The notes: generated from the sequence alone by a model not told the origin. DNA of 64,000 nucleotides from Panopea generosa (GCA_029582155.1 CM055901.1:19429097-19493096); one strand, 5' to 3'. Positions 11,971 to 24,733 are shown, counted from the first letter of the stretch. Numbers and translations: made by a program.

Positions 11971-13226
11971 GGACCATATTAACATTTTTCTTATCAAATT
12001 TTAATCTACCATCATCCATTAACATCTATAGTGTAGGTTTCATTGTCGAAATAAGTACAGAGCATACAAGTACTGCAAACATCTCATTTATATGTCGATG
12101 TTATTCCGTCTCAAGTTGAAATAAACAACATTAGAAAAAGACTTCTTCTTGTGGGAACAAAGCAACAGACGACTACCATATTGTGATACTCAATTTGAAC
12201 TATACAATAATGAACTTTGTCTTACATTTCCTCAATAAACGCAACAGATGCCTTTGTCATTTATGCATTATTAAACAGTCAATGGTGTGATTTCAGGCAT
12301 CGCTGGTTACAACACGAATATGCTGCATTTGCATTCGGAAGTATTTGAAAGCATATATAAAGAAACATGGAGATGTAACATTCAAAGCGCACATATTCAT
12401 TATGAGTAAAGCACACAGACGAACACATCAAATGTCGTGAACGGTGTTGCATGATTCAGTACCCTTCCTAAACAATCACATTATCTGAAAGTGTTTTAAT
12501 TAATATCAATACGCCTTCCTTATTCAGTTGATATTATTGTAGTGTTTGGTTTCTTTTATGCAACATATTCTAAAAATGATATAATGCAATATCCGCAATA
12601 TATTGTTATCGTTTGATTGGTCTCTGCTTGCTTATAATAAATACATGAAAAAATAAATTCGAGGAATAAAAAGTAGTCCCTGTCGCGTATGATCATTTTA
12701 GCGGTGATCAACACTGCACAGCTTGATTACAACGACATAAATAGGGCTATGCCTTTGGCATAAAGACCGCCTAAAAACCGAATGCTAACATCTACTTGAG
12801 GATGTACAAAATGCAGCCAATTGAAACAAGGAGCATATTTTGTTTTTGTTCTTTTTATCCGAGTAACGCAACATGCAACACCTTTTACCGTCTTTCGGGT
12901 TTATTCGAAATGAAAATGTTTAATTTACTAAATGCCGTTTTACCGTACACTTCGAAAACGTACCGTAACATATTGATGCATTTCTTTAATTATTGTTTAT
13001 ATCGAAATAATTTCTTCAAAATTAATCGTTCAATTATTAATTATCATAATTTTCATTTGACAAAATTTCTTTTATTCAGCAAGAGCAATTCCACGTTTAT
13101 TTGGAAGAAAACGGAAGAAAATAAAAGGTTACTAGCTGTTTTTAAAATCGTTTCTATTTAAAAAAAATGCTAGCTAAAATTACTACACAACTAATATACA
13201 CTGCTATGTATTGTTGTACTCTATAC
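11971..13226. other. Non-coding stretch, no gene recognised
   Basis: The largest open frame (12796-13161 plus, 121 codons) has no recognisable motif and an AT-driven composition. No strong repeat was seen. Confidence 0.4.
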
Positions 13227-13275
13227 AATATATATATATATATATATATAGTCTTCGAAGTCTTCCTAAGCATAT
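13227..13275. repeat. (TA)n microsatellite followed by a minus-strand SINE B scrap
   Basis: TA dinucleotides (13227-13251) followed by TCTTCGAAGTCTTCCTAAGC, the reverse complement of a family B segment (compare GCTTAGGAAGACTTCGAA near 11025). Confidence 0.75.
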
Positions 13276-13748
13276 GTATATATCCATTTAGATTTAGAAG
13301 TATTACGCTAAACTTTAGTTAGTTCGTTTCATTACTTGCATTGCTAATTACCAGTTTGGTAATTACTAATTGAATGACTACACTACTTACCCATTTCAAA
13401 AAATTTAATACTATGAGGCTAGAAATCATAATTTGAGAACGATTCATTACGAGAAATAGAAATGAAATAATACCGCCATTATAAACACACGTTGTAGTTT
13501 CTCATATTTGCCATCCGGTTTTATTTGTGGTGGAAAATTTCAGATTGATTACAATGGCCATTACCAGAACCATCGTCTTTCCGCGGGTAAATTACTGTAT
13601 TATAAGTCATGATAGAGGACAAGCGAGGAAATGCTGATGAACTTGTTAAAATGGTGGAAGAAAATGTAATAATAGAGATGTAGTGATGACCGTCAAACGC
13701 TTTCTTGTATATAATCGTGTATGCTTGAATGGTTAAACATGTATGTAG

Positions 13749-13950
13749 TAGGAGAGCATGGTCCAGTGGAAGAGCATCGAACCAATGATCGGAGGGTCGT
13801 GGGTTTGATCCCCCATGGCTATGTGTGGTGTTCTGGAGCAAGGCACATTTTCCGCATATGCTTAGTACTGGTTTTACCCAGGAAGACTTTGAGCCTTATT
13901 TGTCCGAATTTTACCTTTTTCGCAATCGTATTAAAATAAATAAGTTTATG
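13749..13950 (+). mobile_element. tRNA-derived SINE, family B
   Basis: Head with an A-box-like TGGTCCAGTGGA and a B-box-like GGTTTGATCCC, spaced as in a tRNA gene. The body follows: ATGGCTATGTGTGGTG, GCTTAGTACTGG, CAGGAAGACTTTGAGCC and an A/T-rich tail. Other copies are at 38742 and 62143, with fragments near 10983, 11465 and 13252. The clover-leaf is degraded, so this is a SINE rather than a working tRNA. Confidence 0.82.
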
Positions 13951-14297
13951 CTAAACTAGTAATTTATATCAAAGCCTTTTTACAAAACTGACCATTTTAT
14001 GAAAGAAAACTGCATCAGCAGGTGCTTAAATGTTAGTTTAACTTAAATTTAAGATGAATACTTGTTCCTTATTATTTTACAGACTATCTATGATTATAAC
14101 AGGAAAAAACGCTATAAATGTCTACAAAATTATTTTTCAAATGGTTAAAAAGCACCAAATTATGACACAATCGATATTTCAATCAGAGTGGTAAACTTAT
14201 ATATAAAGGAACAAATAGAAATCAAAATGCAATCACCTGACTCATTTAATACGTGACAAAATAGTTTGCAATTTTAAACGGAAAATCTTTTTAGTCT

Positions 14298-14575
14298 TCC
14301 GGGCTCGATTAGCTAAGTCGGTTACGCGTCTGACTATAAATCCAGCGGTCGTGAGTTCGAATCCCCGCCCGGCAACAGTCTCCGTGATGATTGATATACG
14401 ACATTGTGTCTCATTATCATTCGTTTCGCACCATTAATTCAAGTGGGAAAGTTATCAGTTACTTGCGGAGATGAGGTGTGCTCGAGTACTGGTTAATCCC
14501 AGGAAACTGTGGTAAGGTTAATTGATCGTATGTTTGCCCTCGATGGCATAGCAATGACGCTAAATATTTAATTAA
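14298..14575 (+). mobile_element. tRNA-derived SINE, family C
   Basis: The head has a perfect A box, TAGCTAAGTCGG (14310-14321), and a near-perfect B box, AGTTCGAATCC (14354-14364). Its ends CCGGGC (14299-14304) and GCCCGG (14367-14372) could pair like an acceptor stem. The T stem is mismatched, so a working tRNA is unlikely. The body runs on through GGGAAAGTTATCAGTTACTT, GAGTACTGGTTAATCCCAGG and GTGGTAAGGTTAATTGATCG to an ATTAATCAATCA-type tail. Copies are at 47095-47265 (plus) and 56145-56390 (minus). Confidence 0.85.
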
Positions 14576-14650
14576 TCAATCAATGTTTTTAGTCTTACGT
14601 AGGTATGAAGCCCAAGTTTGAAAATCCCTTTCAATAAAAAAATAGTTTGG

Positions 14651-14725
14651 CATGTTTGAATAAATATCATTTTGACATGTTTAAATAGATATCATTTTGG
14701 CATGTTTAAATAGATATCATTTTGG
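14651..14725. repeat. Three tandem 25-bp units
   Basis: CATGTTTRAATARATATCAT-type units start at 14651, 14676 and 14701, nearly identical. Confidence 0.9.
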
Positions 14726-15721
14726 CAATAAGTGATCAGTGTATATTCATAGGTATGATTTAAAAGTGTTTTCAGCCAATTCTAATATTTTGAAAAATAC
14801 TGACATATTCTCTTTAAATTGTCCGCTTACATATTCAGTATCAGATCTTGCCTTGACCTTGTAAAATCGCTGAACGATGCTTGATACAATTTTTCATTGG
14901 TTAAAAAATGTTCCTTGCCTTTTTTGAATGCACATTATGTCTGTTCAATAGCGCGATCTGTATCTTTCGTCGCGGTTTAATGTGTACAGATGTCGATGAA
15001 CACTCCACTTCATTCCGTACATTTCTCTTAAACAGATTAGACAGCGTCAATAACTCATCGTATCTGACAAATTTACTGGTTTAAATAAGCCTTTCAGTGG
15101 GAAATCTGTCTTCACCATCGATTTCCTTTCTAATGTATTGCGGAAAACGTCCAACAATCAACTGTCAAATCATGTTACTCGTGACGAAATGAAGATGCCT
15201 AAGCGTCAAGGTTAAGTTGGGCAAAGTGTACTATTTGTATACAGTCAACGTTTCAATCTGGCTATTCTTTTTTTTTATCTTTTTTTAAAGATATGAAATT
15301 GATTTTGTATAGAATAAACGAAATGTTATTTAAAAACAAAACGACTTTAATGGTAAAAATCTTAAAACAAAACAAATATTATAATCAACGCAACAGTAGA
15401 ATTCAAAGGTCAAATCAATGACAACATGAGCACGATTAATATAAAAACTAATTATAACAAATACAACACAAGCACTACTAATTCAAAGTGACAACGAGGG
15501 TCACCGCTTTGGAGCGGTCATTAGTTAAATACTTCATTATATGGAGTTCTCGCTTCACATTTGATTTACTGTGTTCTGTGTTTTATATAAAATGTCTATG
15601 CTTTCCACGGTAAAAACAGAATTCCTCATAGTTTTCTTTTCTATAGAAAGAATTTTCTGCACATATATCTGGTAGATTGTCCATCTTATTTTTAATTTAT
15701 CTTCATCTTTAATTTATCTTT
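14726..15721. other. AT-rich non-coding stretch
   Basis: No coding frame, RNA gene or strong repeat was recognised. Confidence 0.4.
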
Positions 15722-15977
15722 ATTTTAATAGAGAAGTTCTTAAATGCTTATAAATACATCCATTTGTTAAAATCCTATAAAAATCACTTTTATAAAACCA
15801 GTGCTGTCTAAGTGCAGTATATGCTTTGCGAGCTTTTGCTCTACTTATCTGCAGCAAGAAAACACAGCCCATTTGAATAATTTTTAAAATATTTCAAACC
15901 AAAGTACAAAGGATAATTGTTAAGCTCAAGAATCATGTTACAATGGCAAACAAGGGGCGTAACTGTGTAGTGAGACG
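15722..15977 (+). repeat. Dispersed repeat, copy 2 (first copy at 4425-4690)
   Basis: Aligns by eye to 4425-4690 along its length with numerous substitutions and small gaps. The two copies share the same orientation. Confidence 0.7.
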
Positions 15978-18530
15978 TTTACGTGTACATCTAATCTCGC
16001 TCTTCCCTCGTCGTTATATCATAAGACAAGACAGTGTTAATGAACGTATCACTGCCAGACTAAATACGACAGCATGCATGTATATATAGTGTAATACACA
16101 TTAATGACAGCTCACTGATGTTTCAGATACAAAATGATATTGATAGTTTAATTGTGAAATAGCTAATTTGTAAAAGCAATTGAATAAAGTGTTTCGGAAC
16201 AATTAAAATGAATACCATTTATTTAACATATCGTGAAGCGATCGTGAAGCCTTTAAAGTGTTGTTTGTGATTCATTTCCTGCCACATTAACGGTTGCGTC
16301 TTATGATAAACCTTATTAAAACTGCTGGTCTTGATACATAACAAAAGTAAAAACAAATACATTAATTATTTATCAGATTCCGCTGTACGCCCACTTATCG
16401 ACACACAATTTCCTCACTTCCTACGTTAAATCATACCCGGCGTATTGAGTATAATATCTAACTATAAACTATAAAATCGCTTAGCGATACATGACATCAT
16501 TTGTCATTGGTCAATAGCGTCACGTGTATCTATTGTGACTAGATTAAGACACATTTATGTAATATTACGTAGTTTTGCTTACTGTTATGATATACTCGAT
16601 CGTATTTTGATTGGTTAATCGATTGCAAGGTTAGCAAATTGACATATGTGTTTACTTACCACTAAATCAGAAACAACACATGCCTCATACTAATTACAGA
16701 GTTAATTACGGCTGCTGCTAGACGAATGAAATCTCCATATGGAGATATAGAAATGTTCCTTATTTATTAAATATAAAGTTTTGATAACAAAACAATGGGA
16801 TTAAAATCTCCCATGGTTATACGTTGACCTAACGCGGGTTGTCAAACAAGCCAATCATCCATTCTGCCATCAATATTGATTTGCTTCGCCGCCATTACCT
16901 TAGACAAGCTAACAATATCTTAGTTAATACTACATTGTATTTACTAAGACAAACAATACCAAGTGGCCAGCTGGTCGACCGATAGTCGTTCTCGTGTTAT
17001 TTGTATTGACTGATTTGAAGCATCAACTATTACGTACATCCGATTGACGTATTTTAATATTAAAAGAATTTTGCAACTTGACAATCACGTACTATGATCT
17101 ATTTCATATTACAAATACAAAGCAGTATTACAATTGAGCTGTAATTGTACGTATCACATGGGGAATTTAATTGCTAACGTTTTATTTCTCTTTTATAAAT
17201 GATCACGTGATAGTATAATGTATAACAGTACGGACCTAATATACGTATTGTATTAACTAAACATTGTTACAAATGAAAGGAATAAGGGATTTATTTGATA
17301 AATAATACAATATCAAGTATGATTTGTGGTAAATATTGAACATAATTTTATGGTATTAAATGAATGACTTTACGCGAGAGCGACTAACGATACGCCCTTT
17401 TACGATGTGGCGGTGTTGTCCAAGTAAATACAATGTAATACAATGTCGTGTTTAGTGTTTACTTAGAGGCTGTTAGATTGTCTAGGGAAAATGACGGCGT
17501 AGCAACCAATATCGATTGCTGATTGGAGTATCGACTTGTTTCACTGACATCTCGCGTCACGTCAACAGTTTTTGGTTTCAAGTGTTGTGATCCCATGTGA
17601 TAGTACTACAATAAATGGCAGAGTGAGCTATTATCACATTTCATATGACCGTTTATAGTTATCATGGGTCCAATGAAAGGAATTATGTTGTCAGACGGGA
17701 TTTATTTGAACTAGATTATACATTAGCCTGTATAATTATGGATAAATATAAAAGATACACGTAGAATAGTTGCTTCGGGTATAAACGGCGGTGCGTGCTG
17801 TTATTATTGGAAATAGTACTGAGTGCTATGTTGTTTGAGTGTACAACGGTTTTAAATGAAAGAAATATTCCTTGATAAACTGCTTAATTGTATAGTCAAC
17901 TATTTAAAGGAACAGAATGGCAAGTTTATTAAATATTAGTTTTGGAAGTTATAATACAAAACAGTTTAATAAATAATAATCTTAAATCATATCAAGTGAC
18001 TAGTTTCGAAGGGAACTTTTTGGTTAGGTCGTTTGAGCGACCGAACCCTATAAAAGGGCTACTTCAGAAATTGACTGCGGACGCTGCCGTATCGAAACGT
18101 CACGACCACGTGTTAAAAATAATTGCATTTGCCATAAGGCGTAAGCCCACCATTGAATTTTGTTCTTTATTCTTTAGTTAGTAGTAATAGTTCGAAGGCT
18201 TGTCATTCATAGATAGACCAAAATGAAAGAAGTGAAACTTACATTTTACTGTTTGTCAACCTCTGCACTTCCAAAATATGATGAGAAAAGCAGAGGTTAT
18301 GTGTCATATAAAATATTTTTTCTGCTCCGTGTGTACACTGTTAACAAAGTAAAAGAAGACTTCCGAAATCATGTATTCATATCCCAATTTTTTTTCTAAT
18401 TACACAATTCAAACATGACAATACTTTAAAAATGTTCAAAACACATCAATAATGCGTTTCAAACAAAACAAAAAATAACATTAAAATAAGGAAAAAGTAT
18501 TTCTAAAGAAGAAAAAAAAAGATTATTTAT
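15978..18530. other. Non-coding stretch with a possible core promoter
   Basis: No gene was recognised. A short hairpin, CTCCATATGGAG, lies near 16733. A diverged direct repeat around CAATGAAAGGAAT..GGGATTTATTTGA occurs near 17270 and 17672. A 79-codon plus frame (17942-18181) has an ordinary composition but no known motif. Confidence 0.4.
18050..18057 (+). promoter_or_regulatory. TATA-box-like element
   Basis: TATAAAAG sits in a locally GC-richer context (CGAACCC before, GGGCT after). It is only a motif match: no transcript evidence or downstream gene was seen. Confidence 0.22.
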
Positions 18531-18864
18531 AGCCGCCATTATGCGACTACCCTACGGAAGCACTTTCTGTTTCCAATGGTGGGACTATGCCATAAGGAGG
18601 TCGCCATTGCTTATTAAAATAGTGCCTTATGGTATTGGCATGCTACTAAAACCTTGCCATGTCGGCCATTTTTCGGCTGCAATTAAAAGACTAATACAGT
18701 GTGTGTAATAATGATTGTGGCGCTCTAATGCAGTAGTTTATAGAGTATTATGGGATTGATGTAGTACTAAACTCAAACCAGGTTGCGACTAACCGGCCAT
18801 TTTCCAACTGCAATAAAAAAAGGCAAATGAGGTGTGCGTTATAATGATTGTGAGGTTTTAATGC
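18531..18864. repeat. Dispersed repeat with two diverged ~131-bp units
   Basis: CGGCCATTTTYC..CTGCAATWAAAA...ATAATGATTGTG recurs at 18664 and 18795. The first part, CTGTTTCCAATGGTGGG..CTWTGCC, recurs near 61975-62000, so the sequence belongs to a dispersed family. Confidence 0.65.
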
Positions 18865-19865
18865 ATTAATTTGAAACAATCATGCATTGTCATTTGTTTA
18901 TTAAATAAGACAATGTTGAAAATGAAATAAAAAATATTCAGCTATTAAAACTTAACTTTTTTGACGTTTTTCTTTTTAAACTACATTTATATATATTTGA
19001 ACTGTTGTTTTTAATTAATATATTCACAAATAATTTTAAAAAATCTATATTCACGATAGTAAATTTTATAGAACATTACAGTAAATAAGTTTGAAAATAT
19101 ATAAGGTATATATTTTCTTATCGAATATATAAATGGAAATGCATAATTATTCAGATTTGTGCATTTAAACACCATAATTACTATTAAACACACCACATTT
19201 GCCTTTTCCCTCCTGCCGAAATTTGATCGAATCTGCTAGTACCTGATCATGCTTTGGTATCGCTCATGTATTAAACATCGGGTGCGCGGTTGTTTTTATC
19301 TTTCTTACATTCACTCAAATATTGCCTCTTACATCGTTAAACAAGTGTATTTCAACATAACAACCCTAACTTACACTTCATTCACTCTAATAGCCACCTC
19401 CTTCATAAGACCTAACCATTGGATTCTTTTAAAAGCAGCAATCTTGTTATAAATTGTTTTATAGATGTCTCTATTATCAAATGTTCCGGAAAATGAATTT
19501 ATTAAAAACCCTTTTTTTCATCATGGTTACTATATCTTGGCCACCTTATCTGAAAATGGCGAGAGTGGAAATGACGACAGATCAATAGTCGGCGTGATGA
19601 TGTTTCAACGTATTTTCCACTTAGTAAAGTAAACGTTGTAATTAAAGCAGAGCCGCCATTTTAGGTTTAATCATATTTTATTGCCATCTTATTTGCAGAT
19701 ATGGGGTTGTGCTACAACAGAGTTACGACACTCCTCCTAATGTATGGAAAAATACCGACAGTATGTACACAGATATCCATCAATTAATAACAACTGAAAT
19801 AGTCGCAATTCACATTACCGATCCGGCGTCAAAAAAAACAAAAAACAGAGTCGCTTACGTGATGC
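18865..19865. other. AT-rich non-coding stretch
   Basis: Contains short AT-driven open frames only. No gene or strong repeat was recognised. Confidence 0.4.
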
Positions 19866-20470
19866 CAGATAATGTTTCTATATAGACTATGTACGATTGT
19901 GTTGTCAGATAATGTTTCAACATAGAGTATGTACGATTGTGTTGTCAGATAATGTTTCAATATAGACTATGTACGATTGTGTTGTCAGATAATGTATCAA
20001 TATAGAGTATGTACGATTGTGTTGTCAGATAATGTTTCTATATAGAGTATGTACGATTGTGTTGTCAGATAATGTTTCTATATAGAGTATGTACGAGTGT
20101 GTTGTCAGATAATGTTTCTATATAGAGTATGTACGAGTGTGTTGTCAGATAATGTATCAATATAGAATATGTACGATTGTGTTGCCAGATAATGTTTCAA
20201 TATAGAGTATGTACGAGTGTGTTGCCAGATAATGTATCAATATAGAGTATGTACGATTGTGTTACCAGATAATGTTTCTATATAGAGTATGTACGAGTGT
20301 GTTGTCAGATAATGTATCAATATAGAGTTTGTACGATTGTGTTTTCAGATAATGTTTCTATATAGAGTATGTACGAGTGTTTTGTCAGATAATGTTTCTA
20401 TACAGAGTATGTACGAGTGTGTTGTCAGATAACGTTTCAATATAGAGTATGTACGATTGTGTTGTCAGAT
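19866..20470. repeat. 40-bp tandem array, 15 units, strict register
   Basis: Units read CAGATAATGTTTCTATATAG then AGTATGTACGATTGTGTTGT. The period is exactly 40 bp throughout, with variation at only a few positions (for example GATTGT/GAGTGT, TTTCTA/TTTCAA/TATCAA). There are no unique spacers, so it is not a CRISPR array. The uniformity suggests recent expansion or ongoing homogenisation. Confidence 0.95.
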
Positions 20471-20930
20471 TGGCTAACAGCATTCTCGATTGAGTCTTAA
20501 GATAATTTATTGCAAGAAACGACATCGCCCAAATCAAATTACAAAAAACAAACAAAAATACATTTGGTTCAAAGTTAACCAATATGTTGAGCTTGCAATA
20601 ATTATATTTAATTCATTAATAATAATTGCTTATTACTAATCATTCATGCAAAATGATGCAACCATGTGTTGTAGCTGTCATATAATCGCACTGAAATCAT
20701 TTTCTAGAAATTCAACTGCAAACTAATATACACCGATACTATTTTTATGAGAAATGTGAATACAGTATTCTTAAGTGTTTTTATCATATATTTGATTTCC
20801 CTGGCTCAAAGCTAAATATAGCTAAAGTGATTTCATGGTCAGCCAAAAATATTTGTCCATCTTAACCCTATCAAATACATTCCTAAATACATAAATACAC
20901 GTAAACGTAGTTTTAGTAGAATACATTTAT

Positions 20931-21130
20931 AAATAATCGCATTTATCCGAAACAAGCTCCAGCAAAATCAATATAAATGTTACCAGTATCTGCTATTTGG
21001 GGAGAAATTCTATATCCCAACACGAGAAAATAAACAATATTGAGATACTTCAATTTTATTACCGAACACCGCCGCCGCCACTATAAACAGAGAAAGTCAA
21101 TATTTTAAAACTGTGTTTTTTACTGTTAAC
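20931..21130 (+). repeat. Segmental duplication block 1, copy 1
   Basis: Matches 31866-32060 in the same orientation. Landmarks are GCTATTTGGGGAGAAAT, ATATCCCAACACGAGAAAA and a CGCCGCC(GCC)ACTA stretch. Copy 1 has one more GCC in the triplet run. Confidence 0.82.
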
Positions 21131-21244
21131 ATAATAATATCGACTACTTCTCGAACAATCCATCCTTTTAAAACGCAGTGTTGTTTTTAGTTTATATGTA
21201 CGATCTGAATAGAAATAGACTTACAATAAATTAATGTGTTTAAT

Positions 21245-21475
21245 GGTGTAAAACGTCATTTTCAACCAATTAAAAGTTGTACATGGCATTTGTTTATATG
21301 ATTGAGAAAGACCATGTGTAAGAAACCTCCGTCTTGTCCTCTCAAGTAACTGGCAAACTTTGAACCGAGCTGAACTCGAACCCTGACCTCCGCTCTGAGT
21401 GATCGATGATCACCAGATTGTGTCTCTTGGCAAGTGTTTCTCAAGACAACTGGGCCACGGAGAACCCTTCTGTAA
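21245..21475 (-). mobile_element. tRNA-derived SINE, family A (Leu/Ser-type head)
   Basis: On the minus strand the A box is TGGCCCAGTTGT (complement of 21446-21457) and the B box is GGTTCGAGTTC (complement of 21372-21382). A long variable region lies between them, as in class II tRNAs (Leu or Ser). The tail ends in sequence related to ACGTCATTTTCAACC (plus strand near 21250). Related copies are at 48560 and 54370, both minus. Confidence 0.8.
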
Positions 21476-21663
21476 ATACAACGAGCACTCTAAACGTATT
21501 ACATCTGTTTACCATGGACTACGCTTTAAAGTATTGTTCAATCTCATTTATTTTACATCGATCAAGTTTCTACAGCTTAGACAAATCACTTTCGAAGTTT
21601 TCCTAGATAAAACCATGACGAGACACGCGAATAAAGTGTATTGATAAAAAACAACAGATATAG

Positions 21664-21725
21664 CCTTTTAGTAGGATCAAACCCACGACCACGCGATCTC
21701 TGGTCCTATACTCTTATATTGAACC
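21664..21725 (-). mobile_element. Relic tRNA-like SINE head
   Basis: The reverse complement contains GTCGTGGGTTTGATCCTAC, a B-box and flank like SINE family B. The rest is lost or unrecognisable. Confidence 0.5.
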
Positions 21726-21749
21726 ATGCTTTTTTTTATAGATATATAT

Positions 21750-22310
21750 AGAAAAATTAATTTGTGAACAACCAGACAGAAATGTTCTAACCAGACTACG
21801 GTGAGCGCGCATAGCTGCAATGCAAACCATAGACACAATATCAAGGTATCTACCACCCCGATAGAATTGGTGTCAACCATGACTTATATACTATGAATTT
21901 ACATGTAATACATTTGGACTGGACGAACAATTAACATACATGAACTGATAGCTTTATATGGGTAGGATCAAGTTAAAGATTCATTAATACTCATATGCTG
22001 TGTAAAGGACAAACATAGAAACCCGTTTGATGATGAAGATACAGTGAAATCATATGCATTTAACTGAAATCACAACAACGGAAATTTCAATTGGTATATT
22101 TTCAGATGCACATTCACAATGTATAATATATATATATGAAGATCTTTATTTGCAAACATCCAGTCTGAGACATAAATGTACAGACCAGACTACGGCAAGC
22201 GCTACCAGCTACAATGCAAACCATAGACTAAATATTAAGGTATTTACCAACCCAATAGAATAAGTGTCGACCATGACTTATATACTATGGTTTTACAAAT
22301 GACTGTCCGT
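21750..22310. repeat. Two-copy direct repeat (~140 bp, offset ~400 bp)
   Basis: ACCAGACTACGGYRAGCGC..GCAATGCAAACCATAGAC..CATGACTTATATACTATG occurs near 21790-21895 and again near 22190-22290. The flanks also align loosely. Confidence 0.8.
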
Positions 22311-22798
22311 TATATAGCAGTCATGAGTAGTCATGAAATATTATCTTACTATTTTGCCTTTATAGTTTAGGCCGAATATTTTGTATTGAAGTGTATATAT
22401 AACTACATGTAACCAAACAGCATTAAAATGATATTTAGCATGAAAACAATGAATAATCTTCAGGGCCCGTATGTAACTATTGGATGATTGTAGCCGCGGG
22501 AAGTTGTTTTATTTTCCACCAGTAGATCAAAGAAACAGATTTCATTAGCATGTAGAGTGGAAATGGAGACAAAGCATGTGGTTTTAATGACAGAATATTT
22601 AAGAGGAAGGAGCCCTTGTATATCATTTAGCCATTTTGTCAGTTTTGCGGTAAAGGTTTTAATTATATTTGGTAAAAAAAGATAACAATACCAAAATAAA
22701 ATTATTTCCTTTTGCGGAGAAAAAATCAAAATCTAGAATGTGCCTACTTCTCTTCTGGTAAATCGATATACAGATGTGACAATGCAGTACAGTGAGGA
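22311..22798. other. Non-coding stretch
   Basis: Only AT-rich open frames without known motifs, including the 89-codon minus frame at 22460-22729. Confidence 0.35.
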
Positions 22799-23045
22799 AT
22801 CTATTTCGTATTTGGCAGACGGGATTCACCACTGTCGTATATCAGGCACCGCGGATGTCTTAATAACATTGAAAATAATATATATATATATATATATCAC
22901 TGAAGCATTACATGATATTGTAGGATAATAAGAGAGTGCTGAAGATCTTCCACTATGTCAAATATAAATAAAGTAATAAGATCGGGCTAGACGATATGGT
23001 AAATAAATATTGATTTTTTCCTCAAATGCAAAATCTTTCAAAGTT
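22799..23045 (+). repeat. Segmental duplication block 2, copy 1
   Basis: Matches 32266-32537 in the same orientation: CTATTTCGTATTTGGCAGA, CACCGCGGATRTCTTAA, an AT microsatellite, GAAGCATTACATGATATTGT, CTATGTCAAATATAAATAAA and GGTAAATAAATATTGATTT. Confidence 0.85.
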
Positions 23046-24294
23046 CATTCGTCATTTCAAGTATAGCAAACCGTATCACGATTGTAAACGAGTGAATATT
23101 ATAACCAAATATTTATGGGGATTGTTGGTGGCATTTGAAAGTCTCACATCGGAATTAGTTTTGCATTCTTCTACATATAGAGACGCGTACTATTTCACCA
23201 TTTCGATGGTTTGACACCCCTTAATTTTTGACAATTCTGCCAACTTGCTGCAATGTATCACGTCTCACATTTAAACTGTTATAGCTTCATCCCACAGAAC
23301 CCCATCTCATCCAAACTTGGCAGAACTCGTAAGAAAAGTTCCGATGTTTTTATATGGATAAAGAAATAGGCATACAATTATCTATTGAACAATTTTTAAA
23401 GGTTTGCTAGAAAAAAATTCTAAGATTATTTTTTGAAAGTCATATTAATCAAAACTTTTTCACACCACTAGTTTTGTCATACCATTAGTTTTGTCACACT
23501 ACTAGATTTATTGAAGCCGTCGCCATTTCTGCATAATAATGATGCAATTAAATAGTTTCTTTATTTATTATTGAACATTAAATTATAAAATGCCTTAATT
23601 TCATTTACCAAAGTTTCAATCTTTCTGAGAGTGTCTGGAAATGTGTAAGATATCAAAATACGAGTATGTTAAATGCGTTTAAAAACAAATATTATAAAAG
23701 TAACGTTATTTTCAAATATTTATGAATAGGAATTTATTAATTAATAATTTATTGTTTGGCCGGTACCTCTCAGTTTTTCAACAGAAAAAGGTATGATGGA
23801 GAAATGGTTAAGAAGAAATCGAGGACGTAAAGCATAACTATATAATGTACAATTATTATACAAAGACAATAACCTTTGCATTGCTCACTAAATATAGAAC
23901 ATGTGATTCGAAGTGTTCTTTAAAAAATGCAAAATCATATATATTTATTGAGTATATTAACAATCTTTCATGCTCATTGAAGATTAAAATAATTATGTTA
24001 ATTGATGTCTGCAGAAATATAGAGATGATTTTTTAGCAGTTTTATATAGTGGTATCTAGTATGCCATAAAAATGACCAGATTTTATATGAAACTGCTTTT
24101 ATCTATATAAAAAAAGTTATTTTTGTAAAAAAAAATACAAGTTTACAATTATGTTTTATTGAAAACCTAAACTGTAGACATATAAAGGTTGTATCTTAAA
24201 TTAAATATCTGTGTGTTGCTCCACTTGCTGCGATCGGGGCAAAGGGTATACCAGGTTATATTATCACGTGTTTCGTTTATTATATATATTTAAT
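23046..24294. other. AT-rich non-coding stretch
   Basis: Near 23459-23510 three loose ~17-bp repeats of the type TCAYACYAYTAGTTTTG occur. No gene was recognised. Confidence 0.4.
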
Positions 24295-24733
24295 TTACCT
24301 TTTTTGTGTTTTACACCATACATATTTGCACGCTGTCACAGAGATGTTATATTAACGTAACCACTTTTATACACTCCTGTTTCCTGATGTGGTGACGACG
24401 AGATAGCAGAGTCGATAGAACCCGTACACTTGATTTATACTCTCTACGTGGGGTTAATACCACTCGTATTTTCAGTGGCATAGCGTCACATTTTCTGTAT
24501 GTATTATCAAATGTTTCTTTTATACATCAATTTCCTTTAGCATATTTGTGTTCTACACCATACATATTTGCACGCTGTCACAGAGATATTATATTAATAT
24601 GACCACTTTTATACACTCCTGTTTCCTGATGTGGTGACGAAGAGATAGCAGAGTCGATAGAACCCGTACACTTGATTTATACACTTTACGTGGGGTTAAT
24701 ACCACTCGTATTTTCAGTGGTATAGCGTCACAA
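24295..24733 (+). mobile_element. Tandem pair of 242-bp tRNA-like (SINE-like) units
   Basis: Two copies, offset 242 bp, share CACGCTGTCACAGAGAT, CACTCCTGTTTCCTGATGTG, GATAGCAGAGTCGATAGAAC and ACGTGGGGTTAATACCACTC. TAGCAGAGTCGA (24404-24415) matches the A-box consensus at 11 of 12 positions. GGTTAATACCA (from 24452) sits where a B box would be but matches weakly. GTGGT and ACCAC flank this head and could pair. The unit ends in CATAGCGTCACATTTTCTGTATG (given here as CATAGCGTCAC then TTTTCTGTATG), which closely resembles the start of the 73-bp satellite monomer that follows. Confidence 0.68.

Noticed and set aside
11416..12119. 193-codon minus frame and poly-Gly plus frame
   Set aside because: Both depend on the 36-G run; the rest overlaps a SINE B fragment and AT-rich DNA.
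14298..14374. Functional tRNA gene
   Set aside because: A and B boxes are good, but the T stem is mismatched and the sequence continues into a body shared with two other copies, so it is a SINE.
19866..20470. CRISPR-like regular repeat
   Set aside because: Units are contiguous 40-bp copies without unique spacers, and the context is an animal nuclear genome.
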